Of a stretch of 64,000 bases of DNA, positions 43,221-55,522 are shown in pieces. The DNA lies in the NCBI GenBank assembly GCA_001939145.1, contig LSRX01001158.1, positions 1 to 64,000 on the forward strand, written 5' to 3'. The position numbers and the translations under genes were made by a program. The notes under the pieces are model-generated. The model was not told where the DNA came from. It saw nothing but the letters and a program-made list of their open reading frames with translations, and ran no database searches. This stretch comes from Symbiodinium microadriaticum. Its lineage: Eukaryota; Sar; Dinophyceae; Suessiales; Symbiodiniaceae. How positions within the stretch are numbered: position 1 is the first letter of the stretch; every line of letters starts with the position of its first letter.

Positions 43221-45063
43221 GAAACAATGGTTAGCATTTGCAAGCACTGCCTCGTCGATGTAGTTGTTCTCCATCCGCAGATAAAGCGGGTAGCCCGTCG
43301 TTGCGGATGGAGCCACGGGTCGAGGGAACAGATTGGTTTCCTAAACAGCTCACGATTGATAGCATGCACGCACTCTACGCGCCACATATGGCTGCATGCA
43401 CGCCACATGCTCTGCTGCATAACCAAGAGTCCTCCAGGGCTCTGCAGAATTCTCCAAAACCCTCTGCAGTGATAGCACCTTATGAAGGCCGATTTAATTA
43501 AGTATGAAGAGCGGCGATCTCATCATGCTCCACGGAGCATAGGTCGTTCACGGAATCCGGGAAAGCAAGCATGCATGTGCACTGGCTCAGCCTAGAAGCA
43601 ATCTGATAAATGCATTTCGCTCGGAGCCCAGTCAGCGCCCAGGCCGCGGAGATAGTCACCTCAGCCCGGCCTACAGGCCACATGAAGGCAATGTGCCAGG
43701 AGCATCCGCTCCTTTCTCTTACTTTTTAAGGGACCAAGTCGCTTATCACTTTCAGCGCTTCATCGGTCAGCGTCGCACAACCAAACATACGGAAGCGCAA
43801 TACTCGCACACCCGCAGTGCCCAGGAGGAGGAAAAGAGACTGAAACCTCGACCACTGCAGATACAAATCAAGCAGAGGTGCTACAAAGTTCCTAAACTGT
43901 CTCAGCTGGCAGCTGATCGAGTGTGAGCTTGTTCTGCGAAACGTCCAAATCGGCTATGACGAACTCGGGGTTGGATTGGAAATGCTTCCTTACATTGCAC
44001 TCGGTGAAATCAGCAGGATGTGGACCCTCGAGTCGCCAAAGGACCCCTCAGCCTCAAAAGAGTTCCTGGCCTTTGCCGGCAGGAGCTCGCTCTCTCTCTC
44101 TTCTTCCACACAGCCAAACTCTCTCTCTCTCTCTCTCTACCAGGCTGGAGAGACTAGGTACGTCCAGACCTCGCCCCTCGCGCGCACGCGCGCACCCGCA
44201 GTCCGTGGGTGTCTCACATGGTTTCCCCCGGGGGATTTTCCCCAGGGGGCTTGGCTGTGCAGAGAAAGACTTCCCCGCCGAGTCTGCAAGAGGAGTATTT
44301 TCAACAGCGAGTCACTATAACACATGTAAAGAACGTTCCCCCCCCATCTCGCAGACTGCACTTCAAGGCTCGGCACTGCACAAACGAAGTAGCAATTAGC
44401 ACTACTGCATGTCACTCCAAGGGCCGGGCCAAGGTTGAAGGGTATTTTCCCCCTCTTCTGGTGGCAGGATGTTGACAAGTTGGCTACAGCTCGACTTTCG
44501 GCGGGGGCAGCCAAACTCTCTCTCTCTCTCTCTCTCGACTTGACTTGGAGTGCCCACTCTGCCAGGGCTCTCCATCCGAGTCGTCAAATCCTTAGAAATG
44601 TTCGAGCAACGAGCATCGAGTTCCGTGAGGTTCGACTGTGGTGCAGGAGGAGAGTCACCAACAAATTAACAGTTGAGGCTCTGCAAGCATCGAGTCAAAG
44701 GCCGCAGTGTTCTGCAGGCGTTGTCTCCTCAGAACACTTCAACTTGTGGGACTCACTTTCGCATCTTGCCGACTGCTGCTACGACTGTGTTTGTCCGACA
44801 CGGAATTTCGCGCGATCCGCCGACACGCTTTTTCTTCCGTCTCTGCAGTGGCTCCAAGTTGGCAGATAAACAACTGGTCCCAGGGTGTTGCAAAAGCACG
44901 CCATCCTCAAAGCTTTGAAGGCTCGCTGCCTTTTGGCGCTGCACCTGCAATCAATATGCCCGGGCTCAGCATGACCTTTGTGGTCGCCTGGCAACAAGTG
45001 CAATGAGCATCTGAGCAATGGAAACAGAATAGCATGCCAAAGCAGTCTGCTTTGTCAATTGCT
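43221..45063. other. Spacer with CT tracts and a GC-rich palindrome
   Basis: CT tracts near 44085-44145 and 44516-44536 are both preceded by CAGCCAAA, so they are duplicated as units. Around 44176-44195 is a CGCGCG-type tract, and near 44225 the palindrome CCCCCGGGGG. No supported gene. Confidence 0.45.
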
Positions 45064-47194
45064 TCAGTCAATTATTCGTGCCGTGGCTTTGCAGCCGAGC
45101 ATCCAAACTTTGATGACGCCGTCCGCGGCTGCCGTCACCTGCAGATGGGGGACTCCGCCGCTTTGATTCGGAATCTCACTCGCAGCGCTTGACGAGAGAC
45201 AAGCGGCCAGGGTATCTTCGTGGAATGCGAGGCAGAGCAGGGCAGCCTCGAGAACTCTCGGCTCTCGGTGCCGAAAGCGTCGAGAGACGTGACCAGTAGT
45301 GACAGCGTCAGACGCGCAGGCCTCGTGCGACTTGGTCCGACGCAAGGGCGTTGCTTCCACCAGCTCCCAGAAGTGGAGAGTGCCATCCTCGCCAGCGTCC
45401 GTTGAAGGGCGCTTGAGAGCAGTCTCGGCCTGTCCCGGCCTCCGAGCCACTGGCAACGAAGGAGTCCGACGGATCCAGGGAACTGCGCACCTTCACACGC
45501 CTCGGCACGGGTGCACGGCAAGAGTCTATACTGTAGATCTCAAGAATGCCGCCATACACCGGGCCATTTCAACGGTCGGGCTAAGGCGACCGAATGCAAA
45601 CCTTCAGCGACTGCCGCTGTCAAAAGCTTCGACTTGACTGCAAGACATAAAGCACAAACAGAGTGCCATCCAGTACACATGTGCTCCACAGAGAGTCGTC
45701 TGAACTCCGACAAGGATCCGGTTGCTGTGTCCGCTGTAAGTGGCGAGCTCCGACCCGTCCTCTGCAGGTGGAAACGGAACTTCGAAAAGCGACTCACGAG
45801 TGTAGACCTGCATAGAAAAGACCGAATCATTCGACCGTCATCAGGAACCCTGGCATCGCGGCAGACTGTATTCCCGTACCAGCCTCACGCTCCAGAAGAC
45901 GAATATTGCTGTCCTGCAGACGTTCAAGCGAGTCGTCAGCACGCACTTTTCCCTCTCGCATAGCTGAGATCAATGCCCACAAGAGAGAAGCTAGGTCAGC
46001 ACGCCTTCGACGGCTATGCCAAGCCTCAGCCCTTGTTTGAACCCAGGCCAGTCCAGCGTGGAGACCAACAGGCACTGGCCATCTTCCGACACCGAAATGC
46101 TGCTGATCGGTTGCAACAGCTGGTCCTACCAACAGGCATCTGCATGACTGAGGAAACTGACAAATGTATGGTGCAGCACGAGCTCGACACTAATCAAATC
46201 CATTACCGACCGCGCTGCAAACTGACGGCTTGCCCTGCGGTCCGTTACCAGCTGCCCTTTGCGCAGGTCATAGTGTCGAAGACCTCCATCCACACTGCCG
46301 CTGATGATTGCCTCCGCATTGCAAGGTTAAACTCATTCATGGAAGTCACCAGAAACAGACTCAGCTTACGAGAAAGGCGAACGAAAGCAACTACAGCTGC
46401 CAGGAGACATCTTTGTGCGTTATCAGGCAAAGAATGGAATCCACAGCGTCGCTCAGTGTCTGGATTGGTGCCCGCGACCGTGTACGCATGTCCCATATCT
46501 TCACCGTCTTATCGTGAGAGGCACTTAACAGCACATCCTCCTTTGGTCCGAATGCAAGTGCATTCACCTTCCGGTCGTGACCAGTCAGTTTGCGGATCAC
46601 TTGCGCGGAAGTTACATCCCAGAGGAAGATCAACTTGTCGGAGCCGCAGGAGACAAACTTGCTGTTGTCAGCCGCTATCCTTGACCAAACACGAAACATT
46701 TGCATCAGCGAAGTCTGAAGCCCTTGGAGAGTATCAATTACGACGAGGCTCCGAATGTCATTGACTTCCTGATTGTGGCAACCAGCAAACTTCTTAATGT
46801 GCTTGCCACTGTGGGGATTCCAGAGCCTCACGGACTTGTCCTTGCAGATCGCAGGGAGGCGAGCAGAGGCCAGCAAATGCACAAAATGCCAACCGGTCCT
46901 GTGATGCAGTCATTATGTATTGTCCATTTTGCGTCCAAGTCCTTGGAATCAGCAATTTGGAGCACAATACAGTGTTCAATACAGGCTTTCTCCAGTGCCG
47001 AAAGCCATGCTGATTCTTTCCAGCGGCAGGGCAAGGACCCCGGACTCGTGCCCAGTCAGGGTTTGCACCTTCTGGACAAGAGCACAAATCATGAATTCAT
47101 GTGAAAATCGCAGAGCTGAAGCGCTTCCAAAGGCAACCACGGCACCGGCTCCGGCCCCGGCAACTGCAGATCTTCCGCAGGCGCCATGGCTCAT
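45064..47194 (-). CDS. WD40 protein resembling WDR83/MORG1
   Basis: Ten exons read in one consistent phase: 47194-47028, 46941-46899, 46840-46752, 46679-46409, 46311-46249, 46125-46054, 45913-45874, 45761-45712, 45490-45440 and 45387-45064. Joined, they give a beta-propeller with blades such as VQTLTGHESGVLAL, KSVRLWNPHSGKHIKKFAG, SCGSDKLIFLWDV, LTGHDRKVNALAF, SASHDKTVKIWDMRTRS, ISGSVDGGLRHYDLRKGQL, PISSISVSEDGQCLLVSTL and ASGSEDGTLHFWELVE. The order of blades and phrases (LWNP-SGK, DLR-GQL, EDG-FWELVE) follows WDR83/MORG1, a scaffold linked to MAPK signalling and the spliceosome. The nine intron donors are 3 GT, 2 GC and 4 GA; all acceptors are AG. Several introns are only 52-72 nt. The last exon may hide one more intron. 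The start at 47194 is the first ATG before the first blade. Confidence 0.85.
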
Positions 47195-49018
47195 TGAGGC
47201 TTCGGATGGCTTAGGCACAGGTATGGTTCGGGCAAGTTTGGGTGAGGGCAATGCCACTGTTGAGCTGGGGCGTTGCATGGCGTTGCTATGGCTTCATCTC
47301 GGCGCAGCTGTGCGGTGGCGAAGATACATCGACAGACCAAAAACGAGATGGGTAGGGGTCTCTTGACGGGAGGGATGGGGAGTGCTTTCAGGAGACCCAC
47401 AAGCCAGACTTCTGTCACGACAGGCATCGAGCATTGAACCAACCTTACACTGCAGCTGGGGCTCCCCTTGATCTCGGTGCCATCCTTCGTGACGACGAAA
47501 ACTGGCCCGACCGCTGCCATGAGGCGGGAATCGCCAAGCAAACGTGATCAGCCACCGTCTTGTGAAAAACGACCTACGATTTGCGCACACGGCCTTGCAG
47601 TAGCCTCTGGCAAGGTGTAACACGACTTTCGTGTCGAGCTCAACGTCAACACGTTGCTCGTGACATCACATGTTCTCAAGACTACGGACATGCCCACTAT
47701 CCTCAGAAGCACGAGTGGCAGTCATGGCTGTTGAGGGGCTCCAGTCGAGGAAGAACTGGGCCCGCTTTTACTTTTCTTGCAGCAACACAAACCGTCACGA
47801 GTGGCATCGAAGACAGTTGCCCAGCCGTCCAAACTGCCCGCAACCTGCCTGCTTTTCGGCGCATGCTGTGCCAGCAAATCGAAGCTCCGGGCTGGAGTCT
47901 GCTTGTCACACCAGCTGCATCAGATGTGGCGGCTCCTCAGCCTGCCGTCAGGAACGTAAGACACAGGTTGCCGACACGCCGTCATTTCCAACATGCATCA
48001 CCATGGAAAGAACGAACTGCAAAGCGACAGCCTGCATTTTGGTCTCGAATGTGGCATTCCGGACCACACCTTTGACCGGCAAGCCATCGATGAGCGCCAC
48101 CTTAGTGCATAGACTGCCTGAGTGTGACCCACTCTGCAACAGTCAGAATCCCAAGTCCAATTTTTTGGATGCCCTAGTCGGAACCCTCCACCCGTCAGTA
48201 CCTGTCGGATCATGTCGGCTGTCGCGTGCTTTTATTCAGTCTCAGCCGCCAGGTTGTCGCTAACCCATGCAGCGCTGTTGGACCAAAATTTGGTGTCCCG
48301 CATGGCGACGCCTGACAGATGATGCCAGAAGATGTGGTACCGAAGCAACAGCAGCATGCGGAGGTTTCGTGACTCCATCGTCCGGGCCTTTGGCAAGGTA
48401 TCGTGCATCAGTCAACATGATGCAGAATTGAAGGGCTTAAAGAGGCTTAATTGGACTTACATCTTCTCCTTGGCAGGCAGAACGTCTATGATACGTGACC
48501 TGACATCAACTCAACCCAGACAACCAATTAGTGCCTCCCGGTGTGCATGCAAACATCCCTAGCGCCCCAGGGTTTCGAGCTCTGCTCACCCCACTGCCCT
48601 GGAGAGTGGGCGACGAGTTGTGTCATGAACTGCACCACACGAATGCCGTCGACCAGTCGATGGTGCTGTGCGCCTACATGCCACAGGACGAGACGAACGT
48701 CACATGTCGCCACGACCTCTGGTATCGGGGCAGGGAGATCGCTTGGGTGGCAGGTCCGCGGTTTAGGAGACCGGTCGTGTCACACCTCTCGAATGTTTTG
48801 AGCACATCGACAAGAAGGCGAAGTTTGTGCACCTCCATCCCTTTTTCCATCCAAAGTAAACCGACGAGGACCTCCCGACGACTCAATGTCTCGCTCAGGC
48901 CGCAGTTCTGAAAACCTGGTCCTGCCCGTTCGATGCATGCGAGTCTTCCTGATTTCCAGTCCCTCGTCTTATTGGTTGGCATTGCCCGATTCTAGCGCAT
49001 GCACACAACACAACACGC
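47195..49018. other. Spacer plus unresolved 3' end of the dehydrogenase gene
   Basis: No domain is recognised. The minus-strand frame near 47470-47510 reads MAAVGPVFVVTKDGTEIKG, the kind of start seen in nucleoredoxin-like proteins, but no thioredoxin motif follows. The C-terminal exons of the gene at 49-51.5 kb should lie around 48.5-49.0 kb and were not resolved. Confidence 0.35.
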
Positions 49019-51460
49019 CTGGCAACACGAGGACGTTGTCAAGCTGCGCCAGATGCGACTGCAAGTAAGGCTGTGCCTCGCAGGAACGAGAGAGGCTGCT
49101 GCAACTTTTGATTTGCAGAAGCGTCTGGCCTCGTGCCCGTAAGGAGGCCCGCAAAATGAGTCTGGGTAATGCCAGCAGCCTAGCAAGTTTGCGTCCTAAA
49201 ACCATTCAGACTCCACAGGCGTCCCACCTTGAGGCCATACGTCAAGGACGGCCCCGCCGATCGAGCCCGTAAGCAAAGCCTGGGTGTCCACGAGAAACGG
49301 CACGCTAGGAACTCGATTCATCTTCTGCCATCTTATGTGGTTTTCTGATGGGTATCCTCGAATGATGTCAAAGTCAAATTCCCTGTTGTTGACAAGCGGG
49401 TGAAAGCAGCTGGTGTCTGAAGTGCGCATGTTTTCCCCTCTCGCATGGCTAGGATCCACGACCACAGGCGAGGTTGCAGTATTATGGCCGGAAGGATGAG
49501 GACGGCAAGAGGGCGCCTTCGAGTTAGTCTGGCCTGGGTTTTGGAGCTTCGGACTGAGTCTTCAATAGTCGGCATGTCAATGAACGCATAAAAGCATCTT
49601 GTCTTAAATCACGCCGGCACGTCCTGGAATAGGAAGTGCCTGTTGCCGGGGGTATTGCCACACGATCGGGGACAAACCAGCCATCTCGGTTGTCTGCTGG
49701 ACTCATTCGCCATCAGTCGCTTGCTTGCTTTCTGGCTGAGCTAGAGGAGCTGCTGCAGCAACTCTGCAGTGGGCCAAAGAATGAGCAAACGATCATGGCA
49801 TCATCACATCGTCACCCATCGTTGCAGTCTCTGTTTGCGAGGACCAGTACACTCTTCTCTGCTTCACAACGACTTCGCACCGAAAATTTGCCGCTGCTTG
49901 AAAGCGTTGCTGAAACAATTTAAACTGAAACGTGCGCGACAAGCGGCATGGTACAGCGCATCGAAATCCACGGGATTTGCAGACACGGGGATCAGCACTG
50001 CACCAGGCTTCATCAGTGCTAATGCCGTCTTGTTGATCAGCCCCACGACAGAACCTCTCGGGCAGAGTTTCCAGCAAAAGCACAGAATTGGCCAAATCAG
50101 CTGCGATCATGTGGACTTCCACAAACTGCAACTATGACATCAGCGCCCCGGCATCCTGCCCGCATTCATTTTGAAATCTACATATAAAACCAGATAAATA
50201 TACTTTGATATTCACAATTCTCCGAAAGAAGCACGCGGCCGACCTGGAACAGTCACTGCAATGAAATCGCACTCTGCCAGCACCTTGTCATTGTCGCTGA
50301 TCAACCAAGACCTCGCAGTTGGAGTGCCACCAGCACCCAAACTCAAAACAGCCAAATTGCAGTGCTCACGAGACACCTGCAACGTGGAATTCAAGTGCAA
50401 CCTGATGCATGGCACTACCGGGTCGCAAGACCACTCACAAGCCGACTCACAAGCCGGGAAGAGCAGTCGTAGTCGTCGCAACGACCGCAAAAGCAGCACG
50501 CCAGGACATGTATCGATCATGCTCGCTCGTTGTCTGGGCCAGACTCGAAGCGAGGCGACAGGTGCCAAGCACCACAAGGTAAATTGAAAGCGCACGACCA
50601 CATCGATGCAGACGCCGTGGTATCCGACGGAAGATGCAAGCACCACGCTTAGGAGCTGCCTCTTTGGCTGTGATTCCTGCGAAACACTGCCCGAAACCAG
50701 GCCCTGACTGTAAGCCGCCCAACATGTGGATGCTAGTAGCGAGCCTACTCTTCAGCTTGCACGTGTCGCACTCAGCTGAGACTTCTCGACAACGGCGTGC
50801 AAAAACAGCAGATTGTTGTCCTCCCCGACATCCATCATGCACCCTTCCCATGGCAGGGACCCAGTCTGTGAGGCAAACCAACTCACCGTCGCGAACAGAA
50901 ACACATGAAGCACCATGAATCACGCGCGAAGACGCACGATATGCTTTGTGCGCAGAGGCGCGCAATCAACTTGCAAGCCATGCTGCATGCCCGCATCGCC
51001 TGAGCCCAAGACGAAAAAGGACCGTGCCGTCGCGATGCTAGCACACGCATACCTCCACATCACCACCAATTCTTCAAGTCGTACATGTCTGAGCATCCTA
51101 CGGTCCTACAGCATAGGCATAGAACTTCATAGAGCAGAGACCTGACAAGACAGCTTTCCTTCAGCTTCAGCTGAGCGCACCGGGCCTAAGGCAAATGCTC
51201 GTCGGGCCACAGCCTGTCAAAAGACACGTGGACGAAAACAAGCACCGAACGACCACAAGCGCCGGGTGCCTCACCAATCGTGCCGTAGCCAATGATGCCA
51301 ATCCTCCGTCACTGAATATGCATACGAACACGTCCCTTATCCTTTCTCAGCATGTCGACTCACCCCACGGTGCCATCGGAAGAAAATTGCTCACGAGCGT
51401 CGACTTGCTCATTAACGTCGGATGGGAAGTCAGCACGCTGTCCGGAGCACAACCACCGGG
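49019..51460 (-). CDS. D-2-hydroxyacid dehydrogenase-like protein (core exons)
   Basis: Nine exons share one phase: ~51460-51364, 51303-51270, 51213-51186, 51052-51028, 50311-50244, 50054-49948, 49279-49228, 49179-49130 and 49058-49019. They rebuild the NAD-binding domain of D-isomer 2-hydroxyacid dehydrogenases: IGIIGYGTIGEAVARRAFAL (GxGxxG), MRVLASRR, VLAECDFIAVTVP, VGLINKTALALMKPGAVLI, FDALYHALLTGSIGGAVLDV, CWHYPDSFCGPPYG and LAQLDNVLVLPG. Such enzymes reduce 2-keto acids with NAD(P)H. The usual catalytic Arg (VARG), Glu (DVFEEEP) and His (TPH) positions read VSAN, DVWPQG and LPG, so activity is doubtful, or this is a divergent subfamily. Exons of 34, 28 and 25 nt encode the nucleotide loop. 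Donors are 3 GT and 6 GC. The amino end is probably in exons at 51.5-53 kb, for example ELLELARLPELEANPEHIL near 52680-52740; the carboxyl end is missing. Confidence 0.8.
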
Positions 51461-54400
51461 TGCCCCTGGACCAAAGCCACAAGCGGCGAATCTAGAAGAG
51501 ACTTCGACGAGCTTGTATGTCCTCAGCAAACCCATCGTCTCCACTTAACTCTCTCTACTGCACTGCCGCGGAACAACTTGTGCAAATGCTGAACGTCAGT
51601 CCGGTCCATGTTTCCATTGGAACGCAGCTGCGATGACAAATTCGGCGATGGGTTCCACCCCATAGGCTTTCCATGGGGCCTAATTAGCACACGCTCGCAA
51701 TATGCTGCGTGGGCTGTAGCCTAACAAAACTACAAAACTAGTAACTGGTACTTGTAACTAGTCAGTTGTCTCAACGAAGACAAAGAAATAAAGCCAGCAC
51801 ACAAGTCATGCAACGCCACTAGCAGCCGGAGGGGGGGGGGGGGCAGTGGTTCCAGCACGCTGAAAATTTCACACGGCACGACGACATCACGAAAATTCCA
51901 CCAGGTCACCAGCTGACCAAAAGAACGTTTCAAGAGGTCGCCGAGTTGAGGCCGTCAGGTGTCATGGATGCATGTCAAACCCGAAGAAAAGCCGATGTCA
52001 CGGCTCGTTAGCTTGGTCTGCGCCTCGACCGATTCGCGAGTCTGTCCAGGCTGATTGCAAGCACCAGCTCAAATTTCAACTACTTGCAAAATCGCAAGTC
52101 AATCTTTGCAACTTCGTTGTGTTCAGTCGTTCAACGGTTCCCGTCAAACCTCGCGGTTCTAAAGACGCTAATTTCCACACAAGGTGCAAGGCATACCAAG
52201 TTGTAGCTACACGTTTCAGGGACTTGTCCGTGAGAAGAGCTCATTCTTGAAAAGTTACGGAAGAAGCAGAGCTACAACGGTTGCAAGGATTCGACTTGGG
52301 CACAAGACGAGTCTGCTTTATTCGATGGTGCAGGCTAACGAAAACCAGCTTTCGGCATTGAGCTTACTATCTCACCAACATGTGTGTCCACGCCGCAGGT
52401 TGAAAGGTGATGAAGCCATGCCTTCAACAATTGTCCTTCAAGTTGGTGATTGCTCGACATGCTCAAGTTGGTGATTGCTCGACATGCTTAAGGTGCCCCG
52501 ACCTCTTTGCCAAATCCTGTGCTCGGCCACCCGATCGAACGGGAAGTGAAGCAGACCACTCGAAACGCAGCAAAGCCACGTCGTATTTGGCGACAACTGG
52601 ACCAGCTGGCATCGCTGACAAACGCGGATACCTGAAAATCTTACAAGTCAAGTGCTTCGTGTCGCTTTACACCACGTCCCAGGTGCATGTAGGATGTGCT
52701 CTGGATTAGCTTCAAGTTCGGGAAGTCTTGCAAGTTCGAGAAGTTCCGCGGCATACCCACAGCCGCAATCACATCGTCCCTCAGGGCAGCCGAAGTTCAT
52801 TAACTTGAACAGCAAGCAGGTGCCGAATGAGGGACGCGACATGCCTTCGGCCGAAGGGAGGGTTGCAAGATGCCGTGCATGGCCAGAACTCCACCTGCAA
52901 AAGAAAAATTCAATAGCAAACTCCCACAGCAGCATCAACAAGTGCTTCAACACGCTACATGCAGCTTGTCCAACTCTTTCCTGTCGTGTTCAAGCAGCCC
53001 AGCCTTTGAACCTGACGCGCTGTGTGCCAGATCTGCCAAATACGCGGCGGACCTGAAACAATGCTTCAGGAGATCTGCCACGCACTTTCGGGACGTACCT
53101 GCCAATGCTTCGCGAGTGCGTGCCCGCAAGACTTGTTTGCAAGCCGTGCCACGCTTCATAAACGACGGCAACGGGCTTGCTGTCCAGACATGCGAAGAAG
53201 TTGACAAAAATCCAACAGCGCAGGGCCATGGGTTGAAAGCGCCACATTTCCCCTCGCTTGTTGGATCTAACGCTGGCCATATTCCGTTGCAGCTGGTTTC
53301 CCTGTGGTTTGCACAAGCCAAAGTTATCCAAAAGCCTCTTTCTGTGAGCTGAACGGCTGCAATTTGTCTTCTCGCTCTCGCTCACAATTGCTGAACGTCG
53401 TGAGGCTTTGGACCAGGACATCACATGGACGAATGAACACAGGCCTAACACAACCTTGTCCGGTCATGCCCGCTGTTCCGAGAAGCATCTGCCGCTGCAC
53501 TCATTGAACCGATCTGACGTACTCTCGCTCGTGTTTAAAAAATGGGATGTGGTAGGTCTTAACCTCCCTTATCTAAACGTAAGCTTAGACGGGTCGTGCA
53601 ACCTGTACATCTTGCTGTATTTTTTGGGTTTATCGTTGCCTTCGGTGGTTCAGACGAGACCTTGAGGTTCTTGCCCCCCGCGTGGCAGGGGGAAGTTCCA
53701 CACCCTGGACCTGGCAGCGGTGGACAGACGTGGAGAGCACTAGTCACTAGGGACTCACAAATTGGATGTAATACCAACACAGACAGTGGTCGCAGAAGCG
53801 AGAAACGGAGTATCCTTCTGGGATGTCCTTGCCCAAGCCAAAACCGACAAGATGCACAACAAGTAACCACAACAAAACTAGACAGACCTGTGCGCTCCGG
53901 TAAGTCCTCGACCACTGCGACTGATGAAAACATGCAAGTGAAGAGGTCCTACACGAACCGACGACGAAGGCCCCAACACTCATAGAACAAGCAACTTCCT
54001 GAGTGGCATAGAGCAGGAGCAGCAGTAGCACAGTCTCCCTTTCTTTCGTCAGGGTTAGGGGCAGGCTCTCCCTCTCTCTCTCTCTCTTCTGCCTTCTCTT
54101 GCTGACGGCAACTGCCTCCTGCAGGATTTTTGCTTCCGCGTTCTCGGCATATGGTAATAATCTCTCCTTGCTTCGCAGGAATGCTGACAAAGAACGAACG
54201 GACTGCAACCGCCGCAGCCGCAGCACTGGTCTGGAATTCCGAGAAATATAGGCGCTCTATTATAGTCTCTCGCCTTCTAAAGCCCGCAGAAGGCTGCGGG
54301 AGTCGCTTGCGGATCACACAGCCCTTTGGCTTGCTCTCATCGGCTGAGGCATATGCACAGCTCTGGGATTTTGTGGCAGGACACAAATGGAGCCAGGCTC

Positions 54401-54505
54401 ATGAAAAAGCTCAAAAATACAAAGTGGCACACAGTTTGCACACATGCAACGTGCGGAAAGCCTCGGATGTTTCGGACCGCTCGACTTCCCAGCAGTGATG
54501 AGGCT
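51461..54505. other. Spacer or introns with uncertain upstream exons
   Basis: It may contain the first exons of the dehydrogenase-like gene on the minus strand, but splice phases were not fixed. A run of 13 G lies at 51831-51843. A CT tract lies near 54070-54090. Nothing else is recognised. Confidence 0.35.
52439..52488. repeat. 25-bp perfect tandem duplication
   Basis: The unit CAAGTTGGTGATTGCTCGAC followed by ATGCT occurs twice without a gap. It looks recent. Confidence 0.85.
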
Positions 54506-55522
54506 CTAGGGAGCGGCCTGTGGTCGTGGAGCCTGCACGGTTCTAGGTGATGCCTTGGGGCCTATAAATGCGCGAGTCCGGGGACTTTGCCCCAGTGGTC
54601 TCGGTGAACTGGCAGGCTGAGGACAAGGCACCATCATTTCGCTCGTAGCCAGCGAGGATTCAACCCGAGGCTCTTGGTCTTGAGCGGTGGCACTGAGCTG
54701 GACCGGCTGGACGGGTCCGCTTTGGCCGGGGCATTGGGATGCATCCGTGAACTCTCGTGAGAGAGCTGGGGCATCTGGTGCCGACTCGGCCTTGTCTTGC
54801 CTGGCGACACTCACGGGGCTCTCGCTTGTCCTTGCCGACATGTGCACAGGCACTTTTAGTTTCGGCAAGGGCTGGACTGTGCCTTGACCCGTATTCTCGT
54901 CCGAGGCTGTGTTGTCGAGCAGCTGCGGCGTCTGTGGCACGGGCTGCACTGTTGGCGTGTCGGGTCGTGTGCTATCGTTCAAGCCTGCGCTTTCGTGCAA
55001 GTTCTGGCCGCAGCCTCCGAGGCTGCATGGTGCCTCCGGTGCTTCAGGTTCAGTCGCCGATCTTAGAACCCCCCCTTCCCTCGGAGTCAAAGGGGGCTCA
55101 TCCAGCGATATATCGCTGCTCGTCGGCGGCAGGGTGTGCCAAGTGGGGCCCTCCGACTCACGAATTACTGTCAAAGCCACCTCCGCTGAGAGATCCAATG
55201 GCTTGCCATGGCGCTTGAATGCCAACTTTGACGCTGACCCGACTTTCAGGGTGGCAGTTCCCATCAGCTGTGGGTCTTTCTTATCGGATTTCTCTGCAAA
55301 TGCCGTCATGAGAAGCGTTTGCCCGTCATTCACCTCCTCCAACAGCACGCCTGGCTCGAAGTCCACCGCGGGCCGGTCATGGCCGGGGAATTCGACCTTC
55401 ACAGAGCAGACACGCTCGAAGCCCAAGTGCAAGAGCTCGTCTTTCTTGAAGTCCAGCGACTGCAGGCATACCTTCGCCGTTGCCTTCTCGCTCAATCTCT
55501 TCAGATGCTGCGTCCAACTCAT
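54506..55522 (-). CDS. Unidentified protein with possible C2-like start and Pro/Ser-rich tail
   Basis: The frame is open to 55702, but codons above 55522 resemble an intron end (a pyrimidine-rich tract then TTTGTCAAG), so I take the ATG at 55522 (MSWTQHLKRL), or an exon starting just above it. The first ~120 residues alternate hydrophobic and polar residues (AKVCLQSLDFKKDEL, VCSVKVEFPGHDRP, TLLMTAFAEKSDKKD, MGTATLKVG), as in a beta-sandwich such as the C2 family; this is weak inference. Residues ~130-338 are rich in Pro, Ser, Thr, Gln and Glu and are probably disordered, with several Ser-Pro sites. No signal peptide or membrane segment appears in this model. There is no clear homolog. Confidence 0.6.
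   Translation of the reverse strand: MSWTQHLKRLSEKATAKVCLQSLDFKKDELLHLGFERVCSVKVEFPGHDRPAVDFEPGVLLEEVNDGQTLLMTAFAEKSDKKDPQLMGTATLKVGSASKLAFKRHGKPLDLSAEVALTVIRESEGPTWHTLPPTSSDISLDEPPLTPREGGVLRSATEPEAPEAPCSLGGCGQNLHESAGLNDSTRPDTPTVQPVPQTPQLLDNTASDENTGQGTVQPLPKLKVPVHMSARTSESPVSVARQDKAESAPDAPALSREFTDASQCPGQSGPVQPVQLSATAQDQEPRVESSLATSEMMVPCPQPASSPRPLGQSPRTRAFIGPKASPRTVQAPRPQAAP

Noticed and set aside
47445..47541. Possible nucleoredoxin start (VGPVFVVTKDGTEIKG)
   Set aside because: No thioredoxin active site follows on the same strand before the WD40 gene begins; too short to call.
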